DNA of 64,000 nucleotides, from contig NZ_JBLJBV010000023.1 of NCBI RefSeq assembly GCF_047638075.1, positions 43,340-107,339 of the forward strand, in the 5' to 3' direction. The translations under genes were made by a program, and so were the position numbers. The notes below the pieces were generated by a model, which was given only the letters and a program-made list of their open reading frames with translations, was not told the DNA's origin and made no database searches. Numbering within the stretch: position 1 is the stretch's first letter; each line of letters begins with the position of its first letter. Positions 44,326 through 53,573 of the stretch are shown here, one piece after another. Source of the stretch: UBA6197 sp047638075. GTDB taxonomy: Bacteria; Pseudomonadota; Alphaproteobacteria; Rhodobacterales; Rhodobacteraceae.

Positions 44326-44970
44326 TCACCAAGGCACCTCTTTTCCGGAATAGTCAAAAAACCCACCCGTTTGCGCGGGAACCAGCCCTTCGATCACCGA
44401 TAAAAGATGATGGGCAGCCTTGTCGGGCGGGAATTTGTCACGGTCATAGTTTTTGGTAAATGAGGTGGCGACGGTTCCGGGATGCAGACAGGCGATTACC
44501 GCCTGCGGATGACTGCGCGCCAGCTCGATCGCGGCGGTGTGCATCATCTGATTAAGCGCAGCTTTGGCAGCCCGGTAGGAATACCAGCCCCCAAGGTGGT
44601 TATCCCCGATAGAGCCGACGCGCGCTGACAAGGCCGCAAACACCGCCCGCCGGTTTCGCGGCATCAGCCGTACCGCATGTTTAAGCGTCAAAAGCGGCCC
44701 CATTGCATTCAGCGCGAACTGAGACACCATTTCGTTTGCCGCAACAGACTTGAGGGTTTTTTCAGGATGTCCCAAGCCGCCCGTGGCCACGAAAATCAGA
44801 TCAAAATGGCCCTCGATTGCGCCCAGATGCGCCGCGATACTGGCCTCGTCGGTGATGTCAAAGCCATGATTGCGGCGTGTCAGGCCCAGAACCTCGGCGC
44901 CGCCAGAACGTAGATGCGACGCCACCGCCCTGCCAATTCCCCCGCTTTCCCCCACAATCAATGCCCGCAT
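44326..44970 (-). CDS. Short-chain dehydrogenase/reductase
   Basis: 214 residues. Cofactor loop GESGGIGRAVASHL, catalytic Ser in AALSARVGSI and YxxxK in YSYRAAKAALNQ. The C-factor-like subfamily (short, with HPGTVATSFT). Substrate unknown. It is divergent from the leuA leader region, so the two promoters share the gap. Confidence 0.9.
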   Translation of the reverse strand: MRALIVGESGGIGRAVASHLRSGGAEVLGLTRRNHGFDITDEASIAAHLGAIEGHFDLIFVATGGLGHPEKTLKSVAANEMVSQFALNAMGPLLTLKHAVRLMPRNRRAVFAALSARVGSIGDNHLGGWYSYRAAKAALNQMMHTAAIELARSHPQAVIACLHPGTVATSFTKNYDRDKFPPDKAAHHLLSVIEGLVPAQTGGFFDYSGKEVPW

Positions 44971-45058
44971 GCCCTACCCCATAAGGTTATTTGAAAGGAT
45001 ACGTCCCGCCCTGCTTTTTGGACTTTTCTTTTTCATCCTCCTCCTTATAGTCCACGTC

Positions 45059-45145
45059 ATGATACGGACCCTGCATATTCCCGCAGCCTTGGGCGCTTTT
45101 CGCGCCCGGTCGTTCCGTGCGCTGCTTCTCCTTAGCTACCTCTGA
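45059..45145 (+). CDS. leuL: Leucine leader peptide upstream of leuA
   Basis: A 28-codon frame ending RALLLLSYL before TGA, with four consecutive leucine codons (CTG CTT CTC CTT) and one more before the stop. ATG at 45059 is the first start; a ribosome site is poor, so a later start is possible. It lies 78 nt before leuA in a segment with alternative hairpins. The arrangement matches known leucine attenuators in which ribosome stalling on Leu codons selects the RNA fold. Confidence 0.65.
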   Translation: MIRTLHIPAALGAFRARSFRALLLLSYL

Positions 45146-45188
45146 GCGTGCCCTTGGGTGCGACCGCTCAGAGGTGACCAGCGCCCAA
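45089..45188 (+). promoter_or_regulatory. Putative leuA attenuator structures
   Basis: Three exclusive pairings can be drawn: TTGGGCGC (45089-45096) with GCGCCC (45102-45107) or with GCGCCCAA (45181-45188), and ACCTCTGAGCG (45138-45148) with CGCTCAGAGGT (45165-45175). The 11-bp stem overlaps the last Leu codon and the stop of the leader. No clear T-tract follows, so transcription termination or start-site masking are both open. Confidence 0.55.
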
Positions 45189-45222
45189 AGGCCACAGCTT
45201 AGGACAAATAGAGAGAATTCAG

Positions 45223-46794
45223 ATGACAACCACCACAATCGCCAAAGACCGCGTTCTGATTTTTGACACCACCCTGCGTGATGGCGAACAATCCCCCGGT
45301 GCCACCATGACCCATGACGAAAAGCTGGAAATCGCCACGCTTTTGGATGAGATGGGGGTGGATATCATTGAGGCGGGCTTTCCGATCGCGTCAGAGGGGG
45401 ACTTTGAGGCGGTTTCCGATATTGCAAAGGCCAGCAAGAACGCCGTGATCTGCGGCCTGTCGCGCGCCAACTTCAAGGATATCGACCGCTGCTGGGACGC
45501 GGTGAAACACGCGCGTCAGCCGCGCATTCACACCTTCATCGGCACCTCGCCCAGTCACCGCGAAATCACCAAGCTGGACATGGACGAAATGATCCAGCGT
45601 ATCCACGATACGGTGACCCACGCGCGCAACCTGTGTGACGATGTTCAATGGTCAGCGATGGATGCGATCCGCACCGAGCGCGACTATCTGTGCCGCGTGG
45701 TCGAATGCGCGATCAAGGCCGGCGCCGGCACGATCAACATTCCTGACACGGTCGGCTATACCCTGCCCGATGAAAGTGCCGCGATCATCCGCATGCTGGT
45801 GGAAAAGGTGCCCGGCGCGGATGGGGTCATCTTTGCCACGCATTGCCACAACGATCTGGGCATGGCCACGGCCAACAGCCTTGCCGCCGTGGCCGCAGGC
45901 GTGCGCCAGATCGAATGCACGATCAACGGTCTGGGCGAACGCGCCGGCAATACCGCGCTGGAAGAGGTGGTGATGGCGCTGCGGGTGCGGCGGGATCTCA
46001 TGCCGTATCAGACCAATATCGACACCACGAAAATCATGAACCTTTCCCGCCGCGTCAGCCAGGTTTCGGGCTTTCCGGTGCAGTTCAACAAGGCCATCGT
46101 CGGCAAGAACGCGTTTTTGCATGAAAGCGGCATCCATCAGGACGGGGTGCTCAAGAATGTCGAAACGTTTGAGATCATGCGCCCTGCCGATATCGGGATT
46201 ACCGAAACCAACATTGCGATGGGCAAACATTCCGGCCGCGCGGCGCTGCGGTCCAAACTGTCGGATCTGGGGTTTGACCTGGCCGACAACCAGTTGAACG
46301 ATGTCTTCGTGCGCTTCAAGGCGCTGGCCGACCGCAAAAAGGAAATCTACGACGAAGACCTGGTCGCACTGATGGCCGACAGCGCCGCCAATACCGACAC
46401 CGACTTTCTGCAGGTCAAATGGCTGCGGGTAATCTGCGGCTCCGAAGGGCAGTCGGCTGAACTGAAGCTGTTGGTCGACGGGGTTGAACACCATGCCGAC
46501 ACCTCGGGTGATGGGCCGGTGGATGCGGCGTTTCGTGCGGTGGACCAGATCTATCCGCACAAGGCGCGGCTGCAACTTTATCAGGTGCATGCAGTGACCG
46601 AAGGCACCGATGCGCAGGCGACTGTTTCGGTGCGGATGGAGGAAGAAGGCCGGATCGTCACCGGCTCTGCCGCTGATACCGATACCATACTCGCCAGCGT
46701 GAAAGCCTATGTCGGGGCGCTGAACAGATTGCGGGTGCGGCGTGAAAAAACCGCACCGGATGCCGATATGAAAAAGGTTTCCTTCAAACTCTGA
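45223..46794 (+). CDS. leuA: 2-isopropylmalate synthase
   Basis: 523 residues, typical for the LeuA type with a regulatory C-terminus. Condenses acetyl-CoA with 2-oxoisovalerate, the first leucine-specific step. Catalytic blocks: RDGEQSPGATM, HCHNDLGMATANSL and GKHSGRAALRSKL; the leucine-binding domain spans about 395-510. Start ATG at 45223 after AGAGAATTC. The leader above suggests feedback at transcript level in addition to enzyme inhibition. Confidence 0.97.
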   Translation: MTTTTIAKDRVLIFDTTLRDGEQSPGATMTHDEKLEIATLLDEMGVDIIEAGFPIASEGDFEAVSDIAKASKNAVICGLSRANFKDIDRCWDAVKHARQPRIHTFIGTSPSHREITKLDMDEMIQRIHDTVTHARNLCDDVQWSAMDAIRTERDYLCRVVECAIKAGAGTINIPDTVGYTLPDESAAIIRMLVEKVPGADGVIFATHCHNDLGMATANSLAAVAAGVRQIECTINGLGERAGNTALEEVVMALRVRRDLMPYQTNIDTTKIMNLSRRVSQVSGFPVQFNKAIVGKNAFLHESGIHQDGVLKNVETFEIMRPADIGITETNIAMGKHSGRAALRSKLSDLGFDLADNQLNDVFVRFKALADRKKEIYDEDLVALMADSAANTDTDFLQVKWLRVICGSEGQSAELKLLVDGVEHHADTSGDGPVDAAFRAVDQIYPHKARLQLYQVHAVTEGTDAQATVSVRMEEEGRIVTGSAADTDTILASVKAYVGALNRLRVRREKTAPDADMKKVSFKL

Positions 46795-46811
46795 AGGGGG
46801 CTTGCCAATGT

Positions 46812-46838
46812 GGCCCCGGGCGTAGTGATGCCGGGGCC
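46812..46838 (+). terminator. Possible leuA terminator
   Basis: 8-bp stem GGCCCCGG / CCGGGGCC with an 11-nt loop, 18 nt after the leuA stop. No T-tract, so only tentative. Confidence 0.4.
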
Positions 46839-47004
46839 AGATGTCACCAAAGTGATCGCAACTCCGGCGGATTGCCGCCGGGGCTGTCTCCATTAGGCCT
46901 TCCGCCACATCGCAGCGCAGCCTATATGGTTGACCGACCAAGACTCAGGGGCGCCGAGTCGGGGTGGTTCGATATTTGCACAAGAAAACGGAAGCGGGAC
47001 ACAT

Positions 47005-48042
47005 ATGGCTGGTTTTGGCGGGATCTTCTCCTCCGACATGGCAATCGACCTTGGAACAGCGAATACGCTTGTCTACGTTCGGGGCAAAGGGATCGTGCTG
47101 AACGAACCCTCAGTGGTTGCCTATCACGTCAAGGACGGCAAAAAGCAGGTCATGGCAGTCGGTGAAGACGCCAAGCTGATGTTGGGCCGCACGCCGGGCA
47201 GCATCGAGGCAATCCGCCCCATGCGCGACGGTGTCATCGCAGATTTTGACAGCGCCGAGGAAATGATCAAGCATTTCATCCGCAAGGTTCACAAGCGCAC
47301 CACCTTTACCAAGCCCAAGGTTGTTGTTTGCGTGCCGCACGGCGCGACCCCGGTTGAAAAGCGTGCGATCCGTCAATCGGTTCTGTCGGCGGGGGCGCGG
47401 CGGGCCGGGCTGATTGCCGAACCGATTGCGGCGGCCATTGGCGCGGGCATGCCTATCACCGACCCGACGGGCAGCATGGTGGTCGACATCGGTGGCGGCA
47501 CCACCGAGGTGGCGGTTCTTAGCCTTGGCGACATCGTTTATGCGCGTTCGGTCCGGGTTGGCGGCGACCGGATGGATGAGGCGATCATCTCATATCTGCG
47601 CCGCAACCAGAACCTTCTGGTTGGAGAATCCACCTCGGAGCGGATCAAGACCACCATCGGCACCGCGCGGATGCCCGACGACGGGCGCGGCGCCTCGATT
47701 CTGGTGCGCGGGCGTGATCTGTTGAACGGCGTGCCGAAAGAAGTTGAGATCAATCAGGCCCAGGTCGCAGAGGCGCTATCGGAAACCGTGCAGCAAATTT
47801 GCGACGCGGTCATGCAGGCGTTGGAGGCGACCCCGCCCGATCTGGCCGCCGATATTGTCGATCGTGGTGTAATGCTGACGGGTGGTGGCGCGTTGCTGGG
47901 TGATCTGGACCTGAGCCTGCGTGAACAGACGGGGCTCTCGATCTCGATTGCGGATCAGTGCCTGAACTGTGTCGCGTTGGGCACCGGCAAGGCGTTGGAA
48001 CACGAAAAGCAATTGCGCCACGTCATCGATTACGACAGCTAA
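47005..48042 (+). CDS. mreB: Actin-like cell-shape protein MreB
   Basis: 345 residues from ATG at 47005 (GSGTHMAGFGGIF context; the frame extends 25 codons upstream, probably untranslated). Forms membrane-bound filaments guiding the elongasome. ATPase blocks: phosphate 1 AIDLGTANTLVYV, phosphate 2 VVDIGGGTTEVAV, and adenosine motif LTGGGALL; hinge and membrane-helix residues FGGIFSSDMA at the start. First gene of the mreB-mreC-mreD-mrdA-rodA operon. Confidence 0.98.
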   Translation: MAGFGGIFSSDMAIDLGTANTLVYVRGKGIVLNEPSVVAYHVKDGKKQVMAVGEDAKLMLGRTPGSIEAIRPMRDGVIADFDSAEEMIKHFIRKVHKRTTFTKPKVVVCVPHGATPVEKRAIRQSVLSAGARRAGLIAEPIAAAIGAGMPITDPTGSMVVDIGGGTTEVAVLSLGDIVYARSVRVGGDRMDEAIISYLRRNQNLLVGESTSERIKTTIGTARMPDDGRGASILVRGRDLLNGVPKEVEINQAQVAEALSETVQQICDAVMQALEATPPDLAADIVDRGVMLTGGGALLGDLDLSLREQTGLSISIADQCLNCVALGTGKALEHEKQLRHVIDYDS

Positions 48043-48072
48043 GCGCCCTTCGGCGCCTGACAAGAGGCACCC

Positions 48073-48999
48073 TTGGCAAGAGACCGCAACAATACCGATT
48101 ATACCGGACCTGTGCGCCGCATCCTGATTACGATGCTGGTGCTGGTTTTGGCGTCGATCTTTCTGGCATGGCGGATCGACAGCCCCCGGGTGGAACGGTT
48201 TCGTGCGGCCTTTGTTGACCGTTTTGTGCCGACCTTTGATTGGGCCATGGTTCCGGTAACAAAGGTTCTGACCATGGTCGACGGGTTTCAATCCTATTCG
48301 CGCATCCATTCGCAAAATCAGCAGTTGCGGCGGGAATTGCAGCAGATGAAGGCCTGGAAAGAGGCTGCGGTGCAACTGGATCAGCAAAACGCCAAGCTTC
48401 TTGCGCTAAATCAGGTCCGGCTGGACCCTAAGCTGACGTCGGTATCCGGGGTGGTGCTGGCGGACAGCGGCGGTCCTTTTCGGCAATCAGTGCTGATCAA
48501 TGTTGGCTCGCACGATGGGATTGTAGACGGCTGGGCAACAATGGATGGATTGGGGCTGGTCGGGCGGATCTCGGGGGTGGGGAATTCAACCAGTCGCGTG
48601 ATCCTGTTGACCGATACATCAAGCATGGTGCCGGTAACAATTCGGCCCTCGGGGCAGCAGGCGATCCTGTCGGGTGACAATTCGATGCTGCCGCCGATCG
48701 ACTTTTTGGAACATCCCGAACAGGTGCGCGCTGGCGATCAGGTAGTCTCTTCCGGCGACGGCGGAGTTTTTCCGGCGGGGATCTTGGTGGGGCAAGTGGT
48801 GGAGGACCGCGACAGGCGCCTTCGGGTGCGCCTGGCTGCGGATTATGAGCGGCTGGATTTTCTGCGCGTGCTGCGCAGCCATCCGGCCGAACAGCTGCAT
48901 GATGCGGGCGTGCTGATCCCGCCGCCTCCCCCGTTGGCCGACCTGCCCGAGGGCAATCCTGCGCCGCAACCAAAGCCGGCGGGGCAAAACGATGGTTGA
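48073..48999 (+). CDS. mreC: Rod-shape protein MreC
   Basis: 308 residues from TTG at 48073 (AAGAGG six bases before it), giving MARDRNNTDYTG then the single membrane helix at about 15-35. A periplasmic coiled coil follows (SRIHSQNQQLRRELQQMK), then two beta domains with VGSHDGIVDGWATMDG and GRISGVG. Proline-rich tail. Links cytoplasmic MreB with the periplasmic synthases. Overlaps mreD by 8 nt. Confidence 0.93.
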   Translation: MARDRNNTDYTGPVRRILITMLVLVLASIFLAWRIDSPRVERFRAAFVDRFVPTFDWAMVPVTKVLTMVDGFQSYSRIHSQNQQLRRELQQMKAWKEAAVQLDQQNAKLLALNQVRLDPKLTSVSGVVLADSGGPFRQSVLINVGSHDGIVDGWATMDGLGLVGRISGVGNSTSRVILLTDTSSMVPVTIRPSGQQAILSGDNSMLPPIDFLEHPEQVRAGDQVVSSGDGGVFPAGILVGQVVEDRDRRLRVRLAADYERLDFLRVLRSHPAEQLHDAGVLIPPPPPLADLPEGNPAPQPKPAGQNDG

Positions 49000-49528
49000 C
49001 CCCAAAACCACCAAACGCATTGCGTATCGGATGCTTTTTGTAGCAATGGCCGCGGGCATCCTGTTTTTGCACCTGTTACCGCTGTCACCCGGTGCTGACC
49101 GCTCTCCGGGCCCGGATCTGACGTTGGCGTTGACCTTGGTCTGGGTGGTGCGGCGCCCCAGATATGTGCCGGTCTTGCTGATTGCTGCGGTTTTCTTTCT
49201 GGAAGACCTGCTGTTCTTGCGGCCCCCTGGCCTTTGGACCCTGATCGTCGTGCTGGCGACAGAATTCCTGCGGTCGCGTGAAACCACGTTGAGGCAGTTG
49301 CCATTCATTTCGGAATGGCTGATCGTGGGCGCGCTTATGGTGGTGATGCTGCTGGCCAATCGGCTGGTGTTGGCGCTGGTCGTGGTGCCGCAACCCACGT
49401 TGGAACAGACACTGTTGCAGATGCAGGCCACGCTGATTGCCTATCCGCTTGTCGCGCTCGTCTCGCAGGTGGTGTTCAAGCTGCGGCGCGTGCCGGGCGA
49501 TATTGACGAAGCAGGGCTGCCCCTATGA
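48992..49528 (+). CDS. mreD: Rod-shape protein MreD
   Basis: 178 residues with four to five membrane helices (near 12-32, 42-60, 64-82, 108-132, 138-160). Small and poorly conserved as usual for MreD. Position between mreC and mrdA with overlaps on both sides makes the call. Start ATG inside mreC, stop shares four bases (ATGA) with mrdA. Confidence 0.88.
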   Translation: MVDPKTTKRIAYRMLFVAMAAGILFLHLLPLSPGADRSPGPDLTLALTLVWVVRRPRYVPVLLIAAVFFLEDLLFLRPPGLWTLIVVLATEFLRSRETTLRQLPFISEWLIVGALMVVMLLANRLVLALVVVPQPTLEQTLLQMQATLIAYPLVALVSQVVFKLRRVPGDIDEAGLPL

Positions 49529-51468
49529 GAAGATCCCCCAAAGACACCGCAACAAGCATGCGCGGCATTACCCGGCGGGGGCTGATGCTGGGGGGCGCGC
49601 AGACGGCGTTTGCGGCCGTGTTGGCGCTGCGCATGCGGCGCATGCAACTGGAACAGGCTGATGAGTTCCGCCTTCTTGCCGAGGGTAACTCGGTCAAGAT
49701 CCGCCTTATCCCTCCGGCGCGCGGCCTGATCTATGATCGTAACGGCGTGCTTTTGGCCGGGAATGAGCAGAACTACCGCGTGACCATTACCCGCGAAGAC
49801 GCGCATGACGTTGAGGCCGTGTTGCGCGATCTTCGCCACCTGATCCCGATTTCAGATGCGGACGCGGCGGATCTTATGGCCGAATTCAAACGCCGCAGCC
49901 CGACGACCCCGGTGACCGTTGCCGACCGCCTCAGCTGGGAAGAGTTCACCCGAATTGCGGTGAATGCACCCTCCTTGCCCGGCGTCACGCCTGAGGTGGG
50001 GCTTAGCCGCATCTACCCCCGCACCAAGGATCTGACCCATGTGCTGGGGTACGTCGGCCCGGTATCTGACTATGACCTCAGCCTTATTGAAAACCCCGAC
50101 CCGCTTTTGCGGATTCCCAAGTTTCAATTGGGCAAGCTGGGGGTTGAGGCGAAGATGGAAGAACGTCTGCGCGGCAAGGCGGGCACCCGCCGGGTCGAGG
50201 TCAATTCAACCGGGCGCGAGATGCGCGAGCTGGGCCGCCAGGAAGGTGTGCCGGGCGACAATCTGCAACTGACCATCGACTACCGGCTGCAAAACTATGC
50301 GCTGGCGCGGCTGGGCGACGAAAGCGCCGCGGCGGTGGTGATGGATGTGCAAAACGGCGATCTGCTTGCAATGAGTTCGGCCCCGTCGTTTGACGCCAAC
50401 CTTTTCGTGCGCGGCATTTCCTCGGCCAATTATCGCGCGCTGACTGAAAATGACCATCGCCCGCTGGCGGACAAGACGGTGCAGGGGCTCTATCCGCCCG
50501 GCTCGACCTACAAGATGGTCACCGCCCTTGCCGCCCTGGATGCGGGCGTGATTACCCCCGAAGATACCGTCTACTGCCCCGGCTATCTTGAACTGGGCGG
50601 GCGCAGGTTTCACTGTTGGAAACACGCAGGCCACGGCCGGGTCAACCTTTTGCAAAGCCTTGAGCAGTCTTGCGATGTCTTTTACTATGATGTCTCGCAG
50701 CGTGTCGGGATCGACAAGATCTCTGAGATGGCGCACCGCCTTGGCTTGGGTATCCGGCATGATCTGCCGATGTCGGCGGTGGCCGAAGGGCTGGCACCCA
50801 ACAAGGCATGGAAGCAAGAGCGTTACGGCAAGAACTGGCTGATCGGGGATACGATCAACTCCTCCATTGGTCAGGGCTATGTGCTGTCGTCGCCGCTGCA
50901 TCTGGCGGTGATGACGGCGCGCATTGCCAGTGGCCGCGCGGTCATTCCGCAACTGATGCAGTCGATCAATGGTGTCGATGTCAGGGGGCCGGAGCCCGCC
51001 GATCTGGGGTTGAAGCCCGCGCATCTGGCGGCCGTGCGCGCGGGGATGAATGCGGTGATCAATTCGGGGCGCGGCACCGCCAACGCCAGCCGGATTGTCA
51101 CGGCAGACTGGCGTATGGCGGGCAAAACCGGCACAAGCCAGGTGCGCAACATCACCGCCGCAGAACGCGCGCGGGGTGTCATTTCCAACAAGAACCTTCC
51201 CTGGAATCGGCGCGACCACGCGTTGTTTGTAGCCTTTGCGCCCGTCGCGGCCCCGCGCTATGCGGTTTCGGTGATTGTAGAGCATGGCAGCGGCGGATCG
51301 ACAGCCGCCGCCCCTGTCGCGCGCGATATCTTGCTGTTTGCGCTTAACGGTGGCCTGCCGCCGCTTACCGCCTACCCCGAAGGTCAGCGCGCAAAGGTCA
51401 AGGCCCAGCAAGACGCGCTGGATCTGGCAGCCCCGGCACCGCCGACAAGTGGGATGACCCGCTCATGA
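49525..51468 (+). CDS. mrdA: Penicillin-binding protein 2 (elongasome transpeptidase)
   Basis: 647 residues. Cytoplasmic stub and one membrane anchor (about 20-38), a pedestal domain (60-220), and a transpeptidase domain with active serine 327 (PPGSTYKM), SxN region near SCDVFYYD and the KTG box MAGKTGTSQV. Cross-links peptidoglycan during lateral wall growth with RodA as glycosyltransferase partner. Coupled to mreD before and rodA after. Confidence 0.97.
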   Translation: MRRSPKDTATSMRGITRRGLMLGGAQTAFAAVLALRMRRMQLEQADEFRLLAEGNSVKIRLIPPARGLIYDRNGVLLAGNEQNYRVTITREDAHDVEAVLRDLRHLIPISDADAADLMAEFKRRSPTTPVTVADRLSWEEFTRIAVNAPSLPGVTPEVGLSRIYPRTKDLTHVLGYVGPVSDYDLSLIENPDPLLRIPKFQLGKLGVEAKMEERLRGKAGTRRVEVNSTGREMRELGRQEGVPGDNLQLTIDYRLQNYALARLGDESAAAVVMDVQNGDLLAMSSAPSFDANLFVRGISSANYRALTENDHRPLADKTVQGLYPPGSTYKMVTALAALDAGVITPEDTVYCPGYLELGGRRFHCWKHAGHGRVNLLQSLEQSCDVFYYDVSQRVGIDKISEMAHRLGLGIRHDLPMSAVAEGLAPNKAWKQERYGKNWLIGDTINSSIGQGYVLSSPLHLAVMTARIASGRAVIPQLMQSINGVDVRGPEPADLGLKPAHLAAVRAGMNAVINSGRGTANASRIVTADWRMAGKTGTSQVRNITAAERARGVISNKNLPWNRRDHALFVAFAPVAAPRYAVSVIVEHGSGGSTAAAPVARDILLFALNGGLPPLTAYPEGQRAKVKAQQDALDLAAPAPPTSGMTRS

Positions 51469-52604
51469 GCTATCTTGACCACAACCTGAAAGCGGTCCCG
51501 ACCGGGTTTCGCAAGGTGCTTTATCTGAACTGGCCATTGATCGTGCTGTTGTCTGCGGTCGCCTGCGTGGGCTTTTTGATGCTCTATTCGGTGGCGGGCG
51601 GCAACATCGACACCTGGGCCGAACCGCAGATGGAGCGTTTCGGCGTGGGGATGGTAGGCATGTTGGTGGTGGCCTTCGTGCCGATCTGGTTTTGGCGCAA
51701 CCTTTCGGCGCTGGCCTACACGGTGTCGTTTTTGCTATTGGTCGCGGTCGAGTTTTTCGGCTCTGTCGGCATGGGGGCGCAGCGCTGGATCGAATTGGGG
51801 CCGGTGCGTTTGCAACCGTCCGAGTTGATGAAGATTACCATGGTGATGATGCTTGCCGCCTATTACGACTGGTTGGATGTGTCGAAAACCTCGCGTCCGT
51901 TATGGGTGGCAATCCCGGCGGTATTGATCCTTGCACCCACGTTTTTGGTGTTGAAACAGCCCGACCTTGGCACCGCGATCCTGCTTGTTCTGGGCGGCGG
52001 TATCGTGATGTTTGTCGCCGGCGTCAGTTTTTGGTATTTCGGCACCGTGATCGCTGCAGGCATCGCGTTGATCTGGGTGGTGTTTGAAAGCCGGGGCACG
52101 CCATGGCAGATGATCAAGGATTATCAGTTCAGCCGCATCGACACGTTCCTTGACCCCTCAACCGACCCGTTGGGCGCGGGCTACAACATCATGCAGGCGC
52201 AGATTGCGCTGGGATCAGGCGGCTGGGCGGGCCGCGGTTTCATGCAAGGCACGCAGTCGCGGCTGAACTTTCTGCCCGAAAAGCACACCGACTTTATCTT
52301 TACCACCCTGGCCGAGGAATTCGGGTTTCTGGGCGCATTTTCGCTGCTGGTGCTCTACTTCGGGATCATTGCCTTTTGCGTTCACTCGGCGTTGACCAAC
52401 AAGGACCGTTTTTCGGCGCTTGTCACGCTGGGCATTGCGGGGACGTTCTTTTTGTTCTTCGCGGTCAATATGTCGATGGTCATGGGACTGATGCCGGTGG
52501 TCGGGGTGCCATTACCGCTTGTGTCTTATGGCGGAACGGCGATGATGATCCTGCTGATGGCCTTTGGCCTGGTCCAAAGCGCGCATGTCCACCGCCCGAG
52601 GTAA
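51465..52604 (+). CDS. rodA: RodA peptidoglycan glycosyltransferase
   Basis: 379 residues, about ten membrane helices. SEDS-family landmarks: WAEPQMERFGVG, GAQRWIELGPVRLQPSELMK, the catalytic loop region QAQIALGSGGWAGRGFMQGT and FLPEKHTDFIF, and VPLPLVSYGGTAMM near the end. Polymerises lipid II together with PBP2. Start overlaps mrdA stop by ATGA. Confidence 0.97.
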   Translation: MSYLDHNLKAVPTGFRKVLYLNWPLIVLLSAVACVGFLMLYSVAGGNIDTWAEPQMERFGVGMVGMLVVAFVPIWFWRNLSALAYTVSFLLLVAVEFFGSVGMGAQRWIELGPVRLQPSELMKITMVMMLAAYYDWLDVSKTSRPLWVAIPAVLILAPTFLVLKQPDLGTAILLVLGGGIVMFVAGVSFWYFGTVIAAGIALIWVVFESRGTPWQMIKDYQFSRIDTFLDPSTDPLGAGYNIMQAQIALGSGGWAGRGFMQGTQSRLNFLPEKHTDFIFTTLAEEFGFLGAFSLLVLYFGIIAFCVHSALTNKDRFSALVTLGIAGTFFLFFAVNMSMVMGLMPVVGVPLPLVSYGGTAMMILLMAFGLVQSAHVHRPR

Positions 52605-52607
52605 TTT

Positions 52608-53543
52608 ATGCTGACCGTTCTTTTTGCCGCCCCGGCGGGGCTGTTGCCCGATTATGAAACCCCTCTGGCCGATGCCCTTGCCGAATTCGGGCTTAGCGCC
52701 ACCATTGCCGATGAAAGCACCCCCGCCGCGCAGATCGACTATGTGATCTATGCACCCACCGGCCCGGTTCAGGATTTCACCCCCTACCGGAACGCCCGCG
52801 CGGTGCTAAGCCTTTGGGCCGGGGTCGAACGGATCGTGGGCAACCCGACCCTTATCCAGCCACTGTGCCGGATGGTCGATCCGGGGCTGACCGAAGGCAT
52901 GGTGGAATGGGTCACAGGCCATGTGCTGCGCACCCATCTGGGGATTGACCGGCATATCCTGAACCAGGATGGCGTTTGGCGCCATTATGCCATCCCACCG
53001 CTGGCGCGCGAACGCCGGGTGACGGTGCTGGGGCTGGGCGCGCTGGGGGCGGCCTGTGGCGCGGCCCTTGCTGCGCTGAACTTTCAGGTGACCGGGTGGA
53101 GCCGGTCGCCAAAGTCCCTGCCCGGCATTACCTGCCTGTCGGGGAATGAGGGTTTCAGCGCGGCGTTGGCGCAGGCCGAAATCCTGGTTACACTGCTGCC
53201 CAACACCCCTGACACCGAAAACATACTGGACAGCGCCGCATTGGCGCAGATGCCGCAAGGCGCGGTCATCCTCAACCCCGGGCGCGGCAGCCTGATCGAC
53301 GATACGGCCCTTTTGGCGGCGCTTGATCGCGGTCATATTGCGCAAGCCACGCTGGATGTATTCCGCACCGAGCCATTGCCACCCGAGCACCCCTATTGGG
53401 CGCATCCGAAGGTGACGGTCACCCCGCATATCGCGGCCGATACGCGGCCCGGCTCGGCCGCGCGGGTCATTGCCGAAAACATCCGCCGCGATCAGGCAGG
53501 CGAGCCGCTTTTGTATCTGGTCGACCGGCAAAAGGGCTACTGA
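52608..53543 (+). CDS. ghrA: Glyoxylate/hydroxypyruvate reductase A-like dehydrogenase
   Basis: 311 residues. D-2-hydroxyacid dehydrogenase with NAD(P) motif VLGLGALGAACGAAL, catalytic Arg in LNPGRGSLID, Glu in FRTEPLPPEHPYWAHP and His in VTPHIAA. Family resemblance is to the GhrA branch. Starts 3 nt after rodA, so co-transcription with the cell-wall operon is likely even though the function is metabolic. Confidence 0.9.
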   Translation: MLTVLFAAPAGLLPDYETPLADALAEFGLSATIADESTPAAQIDYVIYAPTGPVQDFTPYRNARAVLSLWAGVERIVGNPTLIQPLCRMVDPGLTEGMVEWVTGHVLRTHLGIDRHILNQDGVWRHYAIPPLARERRVTVLGLGALGAACGAALAALNFQVTGWSRSPKSLPGITCLSGNEGFSAALAQAEILVTLLPNTPDTENILDSAALAQMPQGAVILNPGRGSLIDDTALLAALDRGHIAQATLDVFRTEPLPPEHPYWAHPKVTVTPHIAADTRPGSAARVIAENIRRDQAGEPLLYLVDRQKGY

Positions 53544-53573
53544 ACGCCGCCGCCCGGCACGATCCGGGTTCCA

